Position numbers and translations under genes: made by a program
Shown: piece after piece, positions 8,091 through 16,064 of the stretch
How positions within the stretch are numbered: position 1 is the stretch's first letter
How the letters are laid out: each line of letters begins with the position of its first letter
Origin: Verrucomicrobiales bacterium
GTDB taxonomy: Bacteria; Verrucomicrobiota; Verrucomicrobiia; Limisphaerales; UBA9464
Assembly (NCBI GenBank): GCA_027490985.1
Contig: JAIXXC010000057.1
Location: 1 to 34,221, forward strand
DNA length: 34,221 bases
Direction of reading: 5' to 3'
The notes under the pieces: model-generated
Databases searched by the model: none
Seen by the model: the letters and a program-made list of their open reading frames with translations, nothing else
Told to the model about the DNA's origin: nothing

Positions 8091-11000
8091 ATGTCCCGGC
8101 TCCTTCGTCTGCTCCTCCTCCTCGGGCTCAGCCTCGGCTGCTCATCACAGATGTCGGCCGCCCCCGACACCTACCAACTCATCCTGGCGGGCGAGTCCGT
8201 CATCGAGGCCCGTGAGACGGCCGCCAAATCGGGAGCCAACCCCAAGGCCCAGGTCGATGTGGGCAAGGCGCGGAAACGCGCCCTGATCGGCGAGCATGCC
8301 CTGATGCAGAAACGCCTGGCCGGCTCGGGAACCGTGGTGCTCGGCGGCACCCACACGCTCCTGAACAGCCTGCTGGTCACGGCCGAACCGGCGGCGTTGG
8401 AAACGCTGCGCGCTCTCCCCGGAGTCGTCTCGGTGGAACGGGTCCAACCCCTGGAACGTCATACCCGGACTTCCGTGCCCTTCATCGGAGCCCCCTCGTC
8501 GTGGCTGCCCGCGGGCACCGGGACTGGGGTCACCGGCAAAGGGGTGCGCATCGCCATCGTCGATTCGGGTATCGACTATCTGCACGCCCAGTTCGGCGGC
8601 TCGGGCGACCCGACCGACTACACGGTGAACGACCCCTCGGTCATTGAACCGGGCTCGTTCCCCACGGCCAAGGTGATCGGTGGCTGGGACTTCGCCGGCG
8701 ACAACTACGATGCGGGCGGGGAGTTCGGAAGCACCTCGCCCATGGCCGATGCCGACCCCCTCGATCCCCGCGCCAACGGACACGGTTCCCACGTGGCCGG
8801 GATCGCGGCCGGACTCGGGGTGTTGGCCGATGGCAGCCCGTTCGCCGGACCCTACGGCCCGGGCATCTACACCAACGAGTTCAAGATCGGCCCCGGCGTC
8901 GCCCCGGAGGCCTCCCTCATCGCGTACAAAGTCTTCGGAGCCCGGGGCAACACGGCCCTCGTGCCGCTGGCTCTGGATGCCGCGGCCGATCCCGATGGTG
9001 ATGGCAACACCGCCGATCGGGTCGATGTGCTGAACCTCTCCCTCGGGTCGCCCTTCGCGACGGATGCGGAGACCTCGCAGACGAGCGCGATCAACCGCCT
9101 GGCCAATCTCGGCACCGTGGTGGTGATCTCCGCCGGCAACTCCGGCAACACCCACTACGTCATCGGGTCTCCGGGGGCGGCCGCCAAAGCCATCACCGTG
9201 GCCAACACCTATGACGACGGCTCGACCTCGTCGACCATCGCCGTCACCGCGCCGGCGGAGGTCGTCGGAGACTATGCCGCCGTCGAGGGCGTGTTCACGC
9301 GGCCCATCGCCTCGGCCGGCAAGATCTCCGCCCAGGTCGTGGCCACCCAACCCCTCAACGCCTGTCAGGATGGCGACAACGGACGGGTCTCCAACGCGGC
9401 CGAGGTCAAAGGCAAGATCGCCCTCATCGACCGGGGCACCTGCTTCTTCTCGAGCAAGGTCCGGGCGGCCCAGCAGGCCGGCGCGGTGGCGGTGGTGATG
9501 GTGAACAATGTCGACGGATTCCCCATCCCGATGGGGGGATCGGGCGACACCTCCGACATCCGGATCCCGGGTGTGATGATCTCGCGCACCGACGGGGCGA
9601 TCCTGAGACGCCGCTTGGCCGACGGACTCTTCATCACCCTCGAACCCCGATCGGCCACCGTGCGTCCGGAGCTGGCCGACCGCGTCAACGACTCCAGCTC
9701 GCGCGGGCCGGTGGCCTACTCCAGTCGGCTCAAACCCGACCTGGCCGCTCCCGGCAGCGCCATCCCCTCGACCCGGGCCGGTTACGGCACCGAGGCCATC
9801 CCGATGACCGGCACCTCGATGTCCGCACCCCACGTCACCGGGGCGGCGGCCCTGATGCGGCAGGCCCGCCCGACCTGGAACCCCTTGGAGATCAAGGCGG
9901 CCCTCATGAACACGGCCGTGGGCACGGCCAATGGCGACGGCGTGGCCTACCCCGAGTCGCGGGTCGGCGCGGGCCGCGTCGACGTGGTCCGGGCGCTGGC
10001 CACCCCGCTGATCGCCCGAAACGCCTCCGCCAGCGATCAGGTGTCCATTTCGATGGGAGCCCTGGAACTATCCGGCCCCTACACCGAAGAACGCCGGATC
10101 CGATTGACCAACAAGGGAACCCAGGCGATGACGCTGACCCTGAGCGCCAGCAACACGGTGGGAGCCGGCGCCGCCCGGATGGTCCCCGTGCTGAAGCAGG
10201 TCACCCTCGCGGCCGGCCAGGAGGTGGCGGTGCCCTTCCGTTTCGAGGCGGGCCCGGTCGGCGTAGGAGATGATCCGACCACCCCCGATGTCCTGGGCAC
10301 CCGCTTCCGCCCGAAGCTGCCCGAAGCCAGCGGACAGCTGTGGTTCCATGGCGGGCCGGTGCCCATCCATGTGCCGTGGCACGCCATCGTCCGCCCGCTG
10401 GCCCCGAGCCATGCCGGCGCGCTGCGGGTCGGACTGCCGTTCGGGTCGGGGCCGGCCCTGCTGCCGCTCCCGACGATCCGCGACGGCCAACAGACCCCGG
10501 GCCTGGTGGGGGTGTTCCAGCTCGGCGGCATCAGCCCTTCGCGCAACCTCGGATTCCCCAACGGCGCGTCCGATCTGCTGGCCTACGGCGCGGCCACCGA
10601 CAAACCGGGCGGCGACATCGCCTCGGCACGGGTCTTCTTCGGGCTGGCCACCGCCGGGAAGTGGATCACCCCCCAACGCACCTTCGCCTCGCTCGATGTG
10701 GAGATCGACCTGGACAACAACGGCACGGTCGATGCGCGCGTCGTCAACACCACCGCCGGCAACCTCAACGCCGATGACATCACCGACGACTCGCTCGCCA
10801 ACGATTTCCTGGTCTCGGCGGTGAGGACCTCCGGAGGCACCAATTGGATCGAAGGTGGCACGCTCAACGTGCTCGACCCCCGATCCCGCGACACCGCGCT
10901 CTTCCAGAACTCGGTGCTGGTCCATTCGGTTCCCGCCTCCGCGCTCGGGCTCGGCGGCCGACGCACGTCGTTCCGCTACCGCATCAGCGCGGCCACCGAG

Positions 11001-11597
11001 GGCGCCAACGAGACCACCGGCTGGGTCGCCTTCGACCTCGCCGCCCCGCAGGTGGCCACCGCGGAACCGGGCATCGAGGGGTCTCCCTGGTTCACCGAGG
11101 GCCAACGCGTGCCGCTGCGGGTGGCCCGCGGCCCCTCCGTCGTCCAGGCCCTGCTGCTGCACCTGCACAATCCGCTCGGCTCGCAGGCCGAGGTGATCCG
11201 ACTCAACCCCGCCACCGAAGACCAGGATGGCAACGGTCTGGTCGACGCGCAGGAGTTGGCCTACTTCCCCACGCTGGGGAACGGGGCGACCGCCGATCCG
11301 GACGGCGACGGCCTCGCGACCGACGAAGAGCTTCGTCAGGGATCCGATCCTGCGGACGCCGCCTCGCCCCTGCGGGTGCAGGGGTTCTCCGCAGGGGTCG
11401 GTGACGGCGGGCGTCTGGGCGTCGAACTGCGCTGGCAGGGCCGGAGCGGTCGCCGCTACACGGTGCTGCGGGCCGACCGTCTGGAGGGGCAGTTCACTCC
11501 GGTGGCGAACGGACTCGGCGGCCAATCCGGGGATCAGGCCTACCAGGATCCGCTCCCGCCGGACGGTGGGGCCTTCTACCGGATCCAAGCCGAGTGA
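8091..11597 (+). CDS. Large secreted subtilisin-like serine protease (S8) with PA domain
   Basis: A 1168-residue exported endopeptidase. From the ATG at 8091 a signal peptide is visible (RLLRLLLLLGLSLG, cleavage probably near MSA/AP); the LGC is a poor lipobox. Residues about 60-125 look like an I9-type propeptide. The S8 triad is complete: Asp158 in IAIVDSGIDY, His231 in NGHGSHVAG, Ser576 in TGTSMSAPHVTG, with oxyanion Asn350 in SAGNSGN. A PA domain is inserted at about 400-510 (KIALIDRGTCFFSSK, AVVMVNN), as in C5a-peptidase and plant subtilase types. Beyond 620 come beta-rich segments, two Asp-rich calcium-binding-like repeats at about 1041-1085 (DQDGNGLVDAQEL, DPDGDGLATDEEL), and a C-terminal domain ending FYRIQAE. 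Likely role: degradation of external protein. No partner genes adjoin it. Confidence 0.94.
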   Translation: MSRLLRLLLLLGLSLGCSSQMSAAPDTYQLILAGESVIEARETAAKSGANPKAQVDVGKARKRALIGEHALMQKRLAGSGTVVLGGTHTLLNSLLVTAEPAALETLRALPGVVSVERVQPLERHTRTSVPFIGAPSSWLPAGTGTGVTGKGVRIAIVDSGIDYLHAQFGGSGDPTDYTVNDPSVIEPGSFPTAKVIGGWDFAGDNYDAGGEFGSTSPMADADPLDPRANGHGSHVAGIAAGLGVLADGSPFAGPYGPGIYTNEFKIGPGVAPEASLIAYKVFGARGNTALVPLALDAAADPDGDGNTADRVDVLNLSLGSPFATDAETSQTSAINRLANLGTVVVISAGNSGNTHYVIGSPGAAAKAITVANTYDDGSTSSTIAVTAPAEVVGDYAAVEGVFTRPIASAGKISAQVVATQPLNACQDGDNGRVSNAAEVKGKIALIDRGTCFFSSKVRAAQQAGAVAVVMVNNVDGFPIPMGGSGDTSDIRIPGVMISRTDGAILRRRLADGLFITLEPRSATVRPELADRVNDSSSRGPVAYSSRLKPDLAAPGSAIPSTRAGYGTEAIPMTGTSMSAPHVTGAAALMRQARPTWNPLEIKAALMNTAVGTANGDGVAYPESRVGAGRVDVVRALATPLIARNASASDQVSISMGALELSGPYTEERRIRLTNKGTQAMTLTLSASNTVGAGAARMVPVLKQVTLAAGQEVAVPFRFEAGPVGVGDDPTTPDVLGTRFRPKLPEASGQLWFHGGPVPIHVPWHAIVRPLAPSHAGALRVGLPFGSGPALLPLPTIRDGQQTPGLVGVFQLGGISPSRNLGFPNGASDLLAYGAATDKPGGDIASARVFFGLATAGKWITPQRTFASLDVEIDLDNNGTVDARVVNTTAGNLNADDITDDSLANDFLVSAVRTSGGTNWIEGGTLNVLDPRSRDTALFQNSVLVHSVPASALGLGGRRTSFRYRISAATEGANETTGWVAFDLAAPQVATAEPGIEGSPWFTEGQRVPLRVARGPSVVQALLLHLHNPLGSQAEVIRLNPATEDQDGNGLVDAQELAYFPTLGNGATADPDGDGLATDEELRQGSDPADAASPLRVQGFSAGVGDGGRLGVELRWQGRSGRRYTVLRADRLEGQFTPVANGLGGQSGDQAYQDPLPPDGGAFYRIQAE

Positions 11598-11716
11598 CCC
11601 GGACCCGGACCCGGGAGCGGGTGACGGGCCGATCAGGGGACGCCCGAGACCCCGCGGACTCCGTCTCCAGATTATTACGTGACGGGACGCCCCGCGATGG
11701 TGTAGGCAATTCCCTT

Positions 11717-11750
11717 TCCACTCGTTCCGGTCTGTCGGTGCCGAGTGGAG
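11717..11750 (+). promoter_or_regulatory. Hairpin masking the argF ribosome-binding site
   Basis: TCCACTCG (11717-11724) is perfectly complementary to CGAGTGGA (11742-11749), with a 17-base loop that can add a CCG/CGG inner stem. The only Shine-Dalgarno-like string before argF, GGAG (11747-11750), lies in the 3' arm, 12 bases from the ATG at 11763. The stem would hide it from ribosomes. Alternatively, the inverted repeat is a protein operator; its sequence does not resemble a canonical ARG box. Confidence 0.35.
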
Positions 11751-11762
11751 TCGATGCGTACG

Positions 11763-12659
11763 ATGAAACACCTGTTGAGCCTCGAGGCCCTGTCCGGCAC
11801 GGAAATGCGGGAGATCCTGAACCGTGTACCCGCGTTCAAAAACCACCGGGGTCGGCATGACCGCCCGCTGGCCGGCCAGACCTGGGCGCTGATCTTCAGC
11901 AAGAGCTCCACGCGCACCCGCGTCAGCTTCGAGGTGGGTCTTCGGGAACTGGGGGCGGAGGTGTTGTTCCTGAATGCCGGAGACATCCAGCTCGGCCGTG
12001 GCGAACCCATCCGCGACACCGCCCGCGTGCTCGGGCGCATGATCCATGGCGCCGTGATCCGCACCTTCGCCCAGCAGGATGTCGAGGACTTCGCCCGATT
12101 CTCCGGCATCCCGACGGTCAACGCGCTGACCGACGCCGAGCATCCCTGCCAGATCCTGACCGACATCTTCACTTTCGAGGAGCAGCGGGGCCAATCCATC
12201 GAGGGCAAGGTGGTGACCTTCGTGGGCGACGGGGCCTGCAATGTCCCGGCGAGTTGGATCTGGGCCGCGGCCCGTCTGGGCTTCGAACTGCGCATCGCGG
12301 CCCCGAAGGCCTATCAACCCGAGGCCGAACTGCTGCGGCGGGCCGGCGGATCCATCGTGTGCACCGAAGACCTCGATGCGGCCGCCACCGACGCCGATGT
12401 GCTCTACACCGATGTCTGGGTTTCCATGGGCAAGGAAGCCGAGGGCGCCCAGCGCCTGAAGGACCTGGCCGGCTATCGGATCAACGAGGCGCTGGTCCGT
12501 CGGGCCAAACCCGGTGCGCTGGTGATGCACTGTCTGCCGGCCTATCGCGGCAAGGAGATCACCGAGGAAACCCTCGAAGCCCACGCCGACACCATTTTCC
12601 GGGAGGCCGAGAATCGGCTCCACACCCAGAAGGCCATCGTCGACTGGATGGTGCGCTGA
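11763..12659 (+). CDS. argF: Ornithine carbamoyltransferase
   Basis: Forms citrulline from ornithine and carbamoyl phosphate in arginine synthesis. From the ATG at 11763 the protein has 298 residues, slightly below the usual 305-335. The carbamoyl-phosphate loop SSTRTR (STRTR 49-53), HPCQ (127-130), the ornithine loop DVWVSMG and the catalytic HCLPAYRG (Cys257) are all present; HCLP and SMG identify ornithine rather than aspartate as the acceptor and argue against the acetyl- or succinylornithine variants. Two in-frame ATGs lie upstream (11745, 11754), but the family N-terminus KHLLSLE and the GGAG spacing favour 11763. It stands outside any arg operon here. A hairpin overlaps its ribosome site. 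Confidence 0.95.
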   Translation: MKHLLSLEALSGTEMREILNRVPAFKNHRGRHDRPLAGQTWALIFSKSSTRTRVSFEVGLRELGAEVLFLNAGDIQLGRGEPIRDTARVLGRMIHGAVIRTFAQQDVEDFARFSGIPTVNALTDAEHPCQILTDIFTFEEQRGQSIEGKVVTFVGDGACNVPASWIWAAARLGFELRIAAPKAYQPEAELLRRAGGSIVCTEDLDAAATDADVLYTDVWVSMGKEAEGAQRLKDLAGYRINEALVRRAKPGALVMHCLPAYRGKEITEETLEAHADTIFREAENRLHTQKAIVDWMVR

Positions 12660-12716
12660 ACGCGGCCCCTCGGGGCTCGGGCCCCTGATCCGCAACCCCT
12701 GATCCGCACCCGAGTC

Positions 12717-13679
12717 GTGAAACTCCTGGTGGTCAGCGATCCCCACTGGGCCGGGCCGGCCGAACAGGTCCGGCGCGGCTACGAATCGCGGGCCATCCCG
12801 CATCCGCTGCAACGGGCGTTGGCCGCGGCCTGGCGCCGGGGTTTCTGGCTGGCCGATCCGCTGGCGCACAACGACAAGCTCGAGCGGATCATCGCCCTCA
12901 ATCCCGCACCGGACCTCGTGGTCGCCAACGGCGACTACTCGGTCGACTCCGCCTTCGTGGGCCTCGCCGACGATGCCTGTTGCGACAGCGCCGAGCGTTG
13001 CCTGGCCGCCTTGAGGGGCGCCTACGGAGAGCGGTTGCTGGCCGTGGCCGGCGACCACGAACTCGGCAAGCACAGTCTCTTCGGCGGTGTGGGTGGCCCG
13101 CGGTTCGAGAGCTGGCGACGCCTGGGCTCACGGTTGTCGATCCCCGCCTGGTGGCAGCGCGACCTGGGCCGGTACCGGCTGATCTCGGTGCCCTCGACCC
13201 TCGTGGCGCTGCCCGCCTTCGAGGCCGAGCTCCTGCCCGACGAGGCTCCAGCCTGGTGGGCCGAACGCCGACGGGTGCTTGCCGAGATCGCCGCCGCGGT
13301 GGCGTCGGTGGAAGTCGACCGGCGCATCGTCCTCTTCTGCCACGATCCCACGGCCCTACCCTTCCTCGAGAGCCTGCCGGAGGTCCGGGCGAAGCTTCCT
13401 CGGTGGGAGGCCACGATCATCGGCCACCTGCATTCACCGGCCATCGCCGGGCTGGCCCGACTGCTGGCGGGCATGCCCCCGATCCGCGGACTCGGCTCCA
13501 CCGTCCGACGCTACTCGTCGGCCCTCCACCGGGCCCGGGCCTGGGAGGCCTTCCGGGTGCGTCTCTGCCCGTCACCGACCGGGGCGCAGGCCTTGAAGGA
13601 CGGCGGTTGGCTCACCGCCGACTGGGACCCGGAGAGTCCGGAACCCATCCCGTGGCGGCATCACCGACTGCCCTGGTGA
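12717..13679 (+). CDS. Calcineurin-like metallophosphoesterase
   Basis: A 320-residue protein starting at the GTG at 12717, where the first strand KLLVVSDPHW begins. The metal-binding motifs of the fold appear in order: SDPH (Asp8, His10), NGDYSVD (Asp73), AGDHELG (Asp113-His114, where the family normally has Asn-His), FCHD (His209) and IIGHLHS (His237, His239). That places it in the binuclear-metal phosphoesterase superfamily, which includes nucleases, cyclic-nucleotide and UDP-diacylglucosamine phosphatases; the substrate cannot be assigned. No signal peptide is visible, so it is cytosolic. It lies 57 bases after argF and 76 bases before fmt on the same strand and may belong to one transcript, without an obvious metabolic link. 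Confidence 0.85.
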   Translation: MKLLVVSDPHWAGPAEQVRRGYESRAIPHPLQRALAAAWRRGFWLADPLAHNDKLERIIALNPAPDLVVANGDYSVDSAFVGLADDACCDSAERCLAALRGAYGERLLAVAGDHELGKHSLFGGVGGPRFESWRRLGSRLSIPAWWQRDLGRYRLISVPSTLVALPAFEAELLPDEAPAWWAERRRVLAEIAAAVASVEVDRRIVLFCHDPTALPFLESLPEVRAKLPRWEATIIGHLHSPAIAGLARLLAGMPPIRGLGSTVRRYSSALHRARAWEAFRVRLCPSPTGAQALKDGGWLTADWDPESPEPIPWRHHRLPW

Positions 13680-13755
13680 GTCCGGCCCGGTGACCCGGCC
13701 ATCGGCCCTCGGTCTGCTTGCCCCGGATGTCGCACTGACCGATCCTTCTCCGACG

Positions 13756-14697
13756 ATGCCTTCGCTGCCCCGACTGGTGTTCATGGGAACCGCCGACCTC
13801 GCCGCCACGGTGCTGCGACGGCTGGTGGCCGACCCCCGCTGGCAGGTGGTCCTGGCGGTCAGTCAGCCCGATCGCCCCAAAGGCCGGGATCTGACGCTCC
13901 AACCGACCCCCGTCAAACAGGCCGCTCTCGAGGCCGGCATCCCGGTCGATCAGCCCGCCAAGGCCCGGGACACCGCCTTCATCGAACGCCTTCGCACCCT
14001 CGGACCCGATCTGATGGTGGTGGCCGCCTACGGCCAACTCCTGCCGCAGAGCCTGCTGGATGTTCCCCGCCTGGGGTGTCTCAACGTGCACACCTCGCTG
14101 CTGCCGGCCTACCGCGGTGCGGCCCCCATCCAATGGGCCCTGGCCGACGGACTCGCCGAGACCGGGGTGACCCTCATGCGCATGGACGCGGGTCTCGACA
14201 CCGGCCCCATCGTCACCACCGCCATCACCCCGATCCGGGATGACGACACCGGCCAGACACTCCACGACCGGCTCGCCGATCTGGGAGGAGACCTGCTGGT
14301 CCGGTCGCTACCCGACTACCTCGAGGGTCGGATCAGCCCCCGGGCCCAACCGGCCAATGGCGTGTCTCTGGCCCGGAAGATCAGCAAAGAAGACGGTCGA
14401 CTGATGTGGGATCGACCCGCCGTGGAACTCTGGCGTCGACTCCGGGCTTTCACGCCCTGGCCCGGGGCCTTCTGCCATGCCGAAGCCGGGGGCCAGGCAC
14501 GCCTGGTCAAGATCCACACCGCCCTGCCGTGCGAGGGTTCGGGTCGGCCCGGGGAACGGATCGACGCCGGCAAGGGCCGTCTGGTCGTGGCCTGCGGCAC
14601 CGGAGCCCTGGAGTTGCTGGTCGTCCAGCCCGAGGGCGGCCGTCGCATGGAGGCCGCCGCCTTCCTGGCCGGTCACCCGTTGGACCGCTTCGTCTGA
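13756..14697 (+). CDS. fmt: Methionyl-tRNA formyltransferase
   Basis: Formylates the initiator Met-tRNA with 10-formyl-tetrahydrofolate, a requirement for normal bacterial translation initiation. The ATG at 13756 gives 313 residues, the usual length, and the family start LVFMGTADLAA; an in-frame GTG at 13690 would add 22 unlike residues. Catalytic residues Asn110 and His112 (LNVHTSLLPAYRGAAPIQWA) and Asp148 (MDAGLDTGPI) are in place; the C-terminal OB-type domain (FTPWPGAFC, LELLVVQPEGGRRM) is complete. def is not adjacent here, unlike in many genomes. Its last 25 bases overlap the end of the convergent MFS gene. Confidence 0.97.
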   Translation: MPSLPRLVFMGTADLAATVLRRLVADPRWQVVLAVSQPDRPKGRDLTLQPTPVKQAALEAGIPVDQPAKARDTAFIERLRTLGPDLMVVAAYGQLLPQSLLDVPRLGCLNVHTSLLPAYRGAAPIQWALADGLAETGVTLMRMDAGLDTGPIVTTAITPIRDDDTGQTLHDRLADLGGDLLVRSLPDYLEGRISPRAQPANGVSLARKISKEDGRLMWDRPAVELWRRLRAFTPWPGAFCHAEAGGQARLVKIHTALPCEGSGRPGERIDAGKGRLVVACGTGALELLVVQPEGGRRMEAAAFLAGHPLDRFV

Positions 14698-15917
14698 TCG
14701 GTCACGTCCCCGGCCGACGCCGTTCCGGAGTGTTCCACATCGCGCACCCGGGTCGCCAACCACAGACTGAACACCCCGGAGGCGACGGCGATCCAACCCA
14801 ACCGGTCGTAGCCCTCGATCTCGCCCGAGGGTGTCTTCACCACGAGCCACCCGCCCACCGCGGTGGTGAGGCCGGCCATGATGTCACGGGCACAGCTGCT
14901 CAGGCTCAGGAACGCCCCACGCCGTCGGGGCGGCACCGCGAGGCTGAGGATGGCCTGGGCCGGGATGAACCGACCGCTGGCGAACACGAAGAACGATCCT
15001 CCCAGCGGCAGGAGCCAGTACAGAGGCATGGGCCGGGCGTGGGTGAGGCCGAGGGTGATCAGGATGGCGAAGCCCACCAGGCCCGCGTACACGCGCACCC
15101 GACCCAGATCGTCGGCCAGACGCCCGATCCGGGGTGTGGTGAACAGACTCAACAGACCGCCCACCAGATAGACCAGGAACAGGCGCGACTCGGCCAGGTG
15201 GACGTTGCCGATGAGGTACGGGGCCAGCATCGGGATGATGGTGAAATGGGCGAAGACGAGGGTGCCGTAGAAGGCCAGGGCCCGTCGCGCGTTCGCATCC
15301 CGGATCACTTCCAGGATGGGGGCGAATCCGAACCGGGCCCCGGGGTGGAGATGCTCTTTGAGGGGCGGCAAGGTCACCGAAATCAGGCCGCACAGGATCA
15401 TCGACATCAGCGCCACCCCCCAGAAGGGAGCCTCCCAGTCGAAGCGATTGGCCAGGGCCAGACCCAACGGAACCCCGAAGGCCGCCGCCACCGAGAAGGA
15501 AGTCGTCACCAATCCCAGGCCCGCGGCCCGGCGCTGCGGAGGCACCAGATCCGAGGCCACCGTCATGACCATGGATCCGCAAAGGCCGCCAAAGACACCG
15601 CACACCGAGCGGGCCAGGCCGAGCACCACCGCGCTGTGCGAGAGAGCGCACCCGAGAGTGCCCACGATGAACCCGATGTAGGTCAGCACGAGCAGGCGAC
15701 GCCGCTCGAACCGGTCGATGAAGGTGGATCCGAAAAACCCGGCCAGTCCCGAGGCCACCGAATAGCATCCCAGGAGCGCGCTGAATCCGGCCGGTCCGAT
15801 GCGCAACTCCCGCATCAACTGGGGACCGAGCGGCAGCATCACCATGAAATCGAGCACATGGGTGAACTGCACCGCGGCCAGGAGCAGCAGGAGGCGTCGT
15901 TCACGGGATTCGGTCAT
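14673..15917 (-). CDS. Major facilitator superfamily transporter
   Basis: A 414-residue inner-membrane protein with about twelve hydrophobic segments in two halves. The cytoplasmic loop between helices 2 and 3 has the MFS-type signature GFFGSTFIDRFERRRLLVL, and the equivalent loop in the second half reads PRIGRLADDLGRVRVY. A Pro- and charge-rich central loop (LKEHLHPGARFG) separates the halves. The N-terminus (HVLDFMVMLPLGPQLM) resembles the drug:H+ antiporter DHA1 or sugar-efflux type, but the substrate is unknown. The C-terminal tail is short and polar. It ends inside fmt (25-base convergent overlap) and is divergent from lnt, 147 bases apart. Confidence 0.92.
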   Translation of the reverse strand: MTESRERRLLLLLAAVQFTHVLDFMVMLPLGPQLMRELRIGPAGFSALLGCYSVASGLAGFFGSTFIDRFERRRLLVLTYIGFIVGTLGCALSHSAVVLGLARSVCGVFGGLCGSMVMTVASDLVPPQRRAAGLGLVTTSFSVAAAFGVPLGLALANRFDWEAPFWGVALMSMILCGLISVTLPPLKEHLHPGARFGFAPILEVIRDANARRALAFYGTLVFAHFTIIPMLAPYLIGNVHLAESRLFLVYLVGGLLSLFTTPRIGRLADDLGRVRVYAGLVGFAILITLGLTHARPMPLYWLLPLGGSFFVFASGRFIPAQAILSLAVPPRRRGAFLSLSSCARDIMAGLTTAVGGWLVVKTPSGEIEGYDRLGWIAVASGVFSLWLATRVRDVEHSGTASAGDVTDQTKRSNG

Positions 15918-16064
15918 CGGGTTTCCGGCGGGCGGCTCTGCGCCTCCCGGAGCCTCCGACCGTGACCTCGATCACCGGGAAAGCCAATCCCGGAGGCCCG
16001 CCCGACGGGCACCCCTCCAAACCGATCCTCGCCGGACCGGGGCGCCAGGGGGTAGGCTGGCCGC

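Noticed and set aside
8091-8170. The S8 protease as a lipoprotein, from the LGC in its signal sequence.
   Set aside because: Ser at -3 and Leu at -2 do not fit a lipobox, and a good signal peptidase I site lies a few residues later.
11611-11690. Repeated GTGACGGG strings and CCCGG runs after the protease gene as a terminator or repeat element.
   Set aside because: The copies are only eight bases, stems are short and competing, and no T-run follows.
10068-13073. A 1001-codon open frame on the minus strand opposite the protease C-terminus, argF and the phosphoesterase.
   Set aside because: It crosses three well-supported genes, is dominated by Gly, Arg, Ala, Asp and His, and shows no domain. 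High-GC third positions keep antisense frames open.
13690-13755. A GTG start for fmt at 13690.
   Set aside because: It would add 22 residues absent from the family; the ATG at 13756 gives the expected N-terminus and length.
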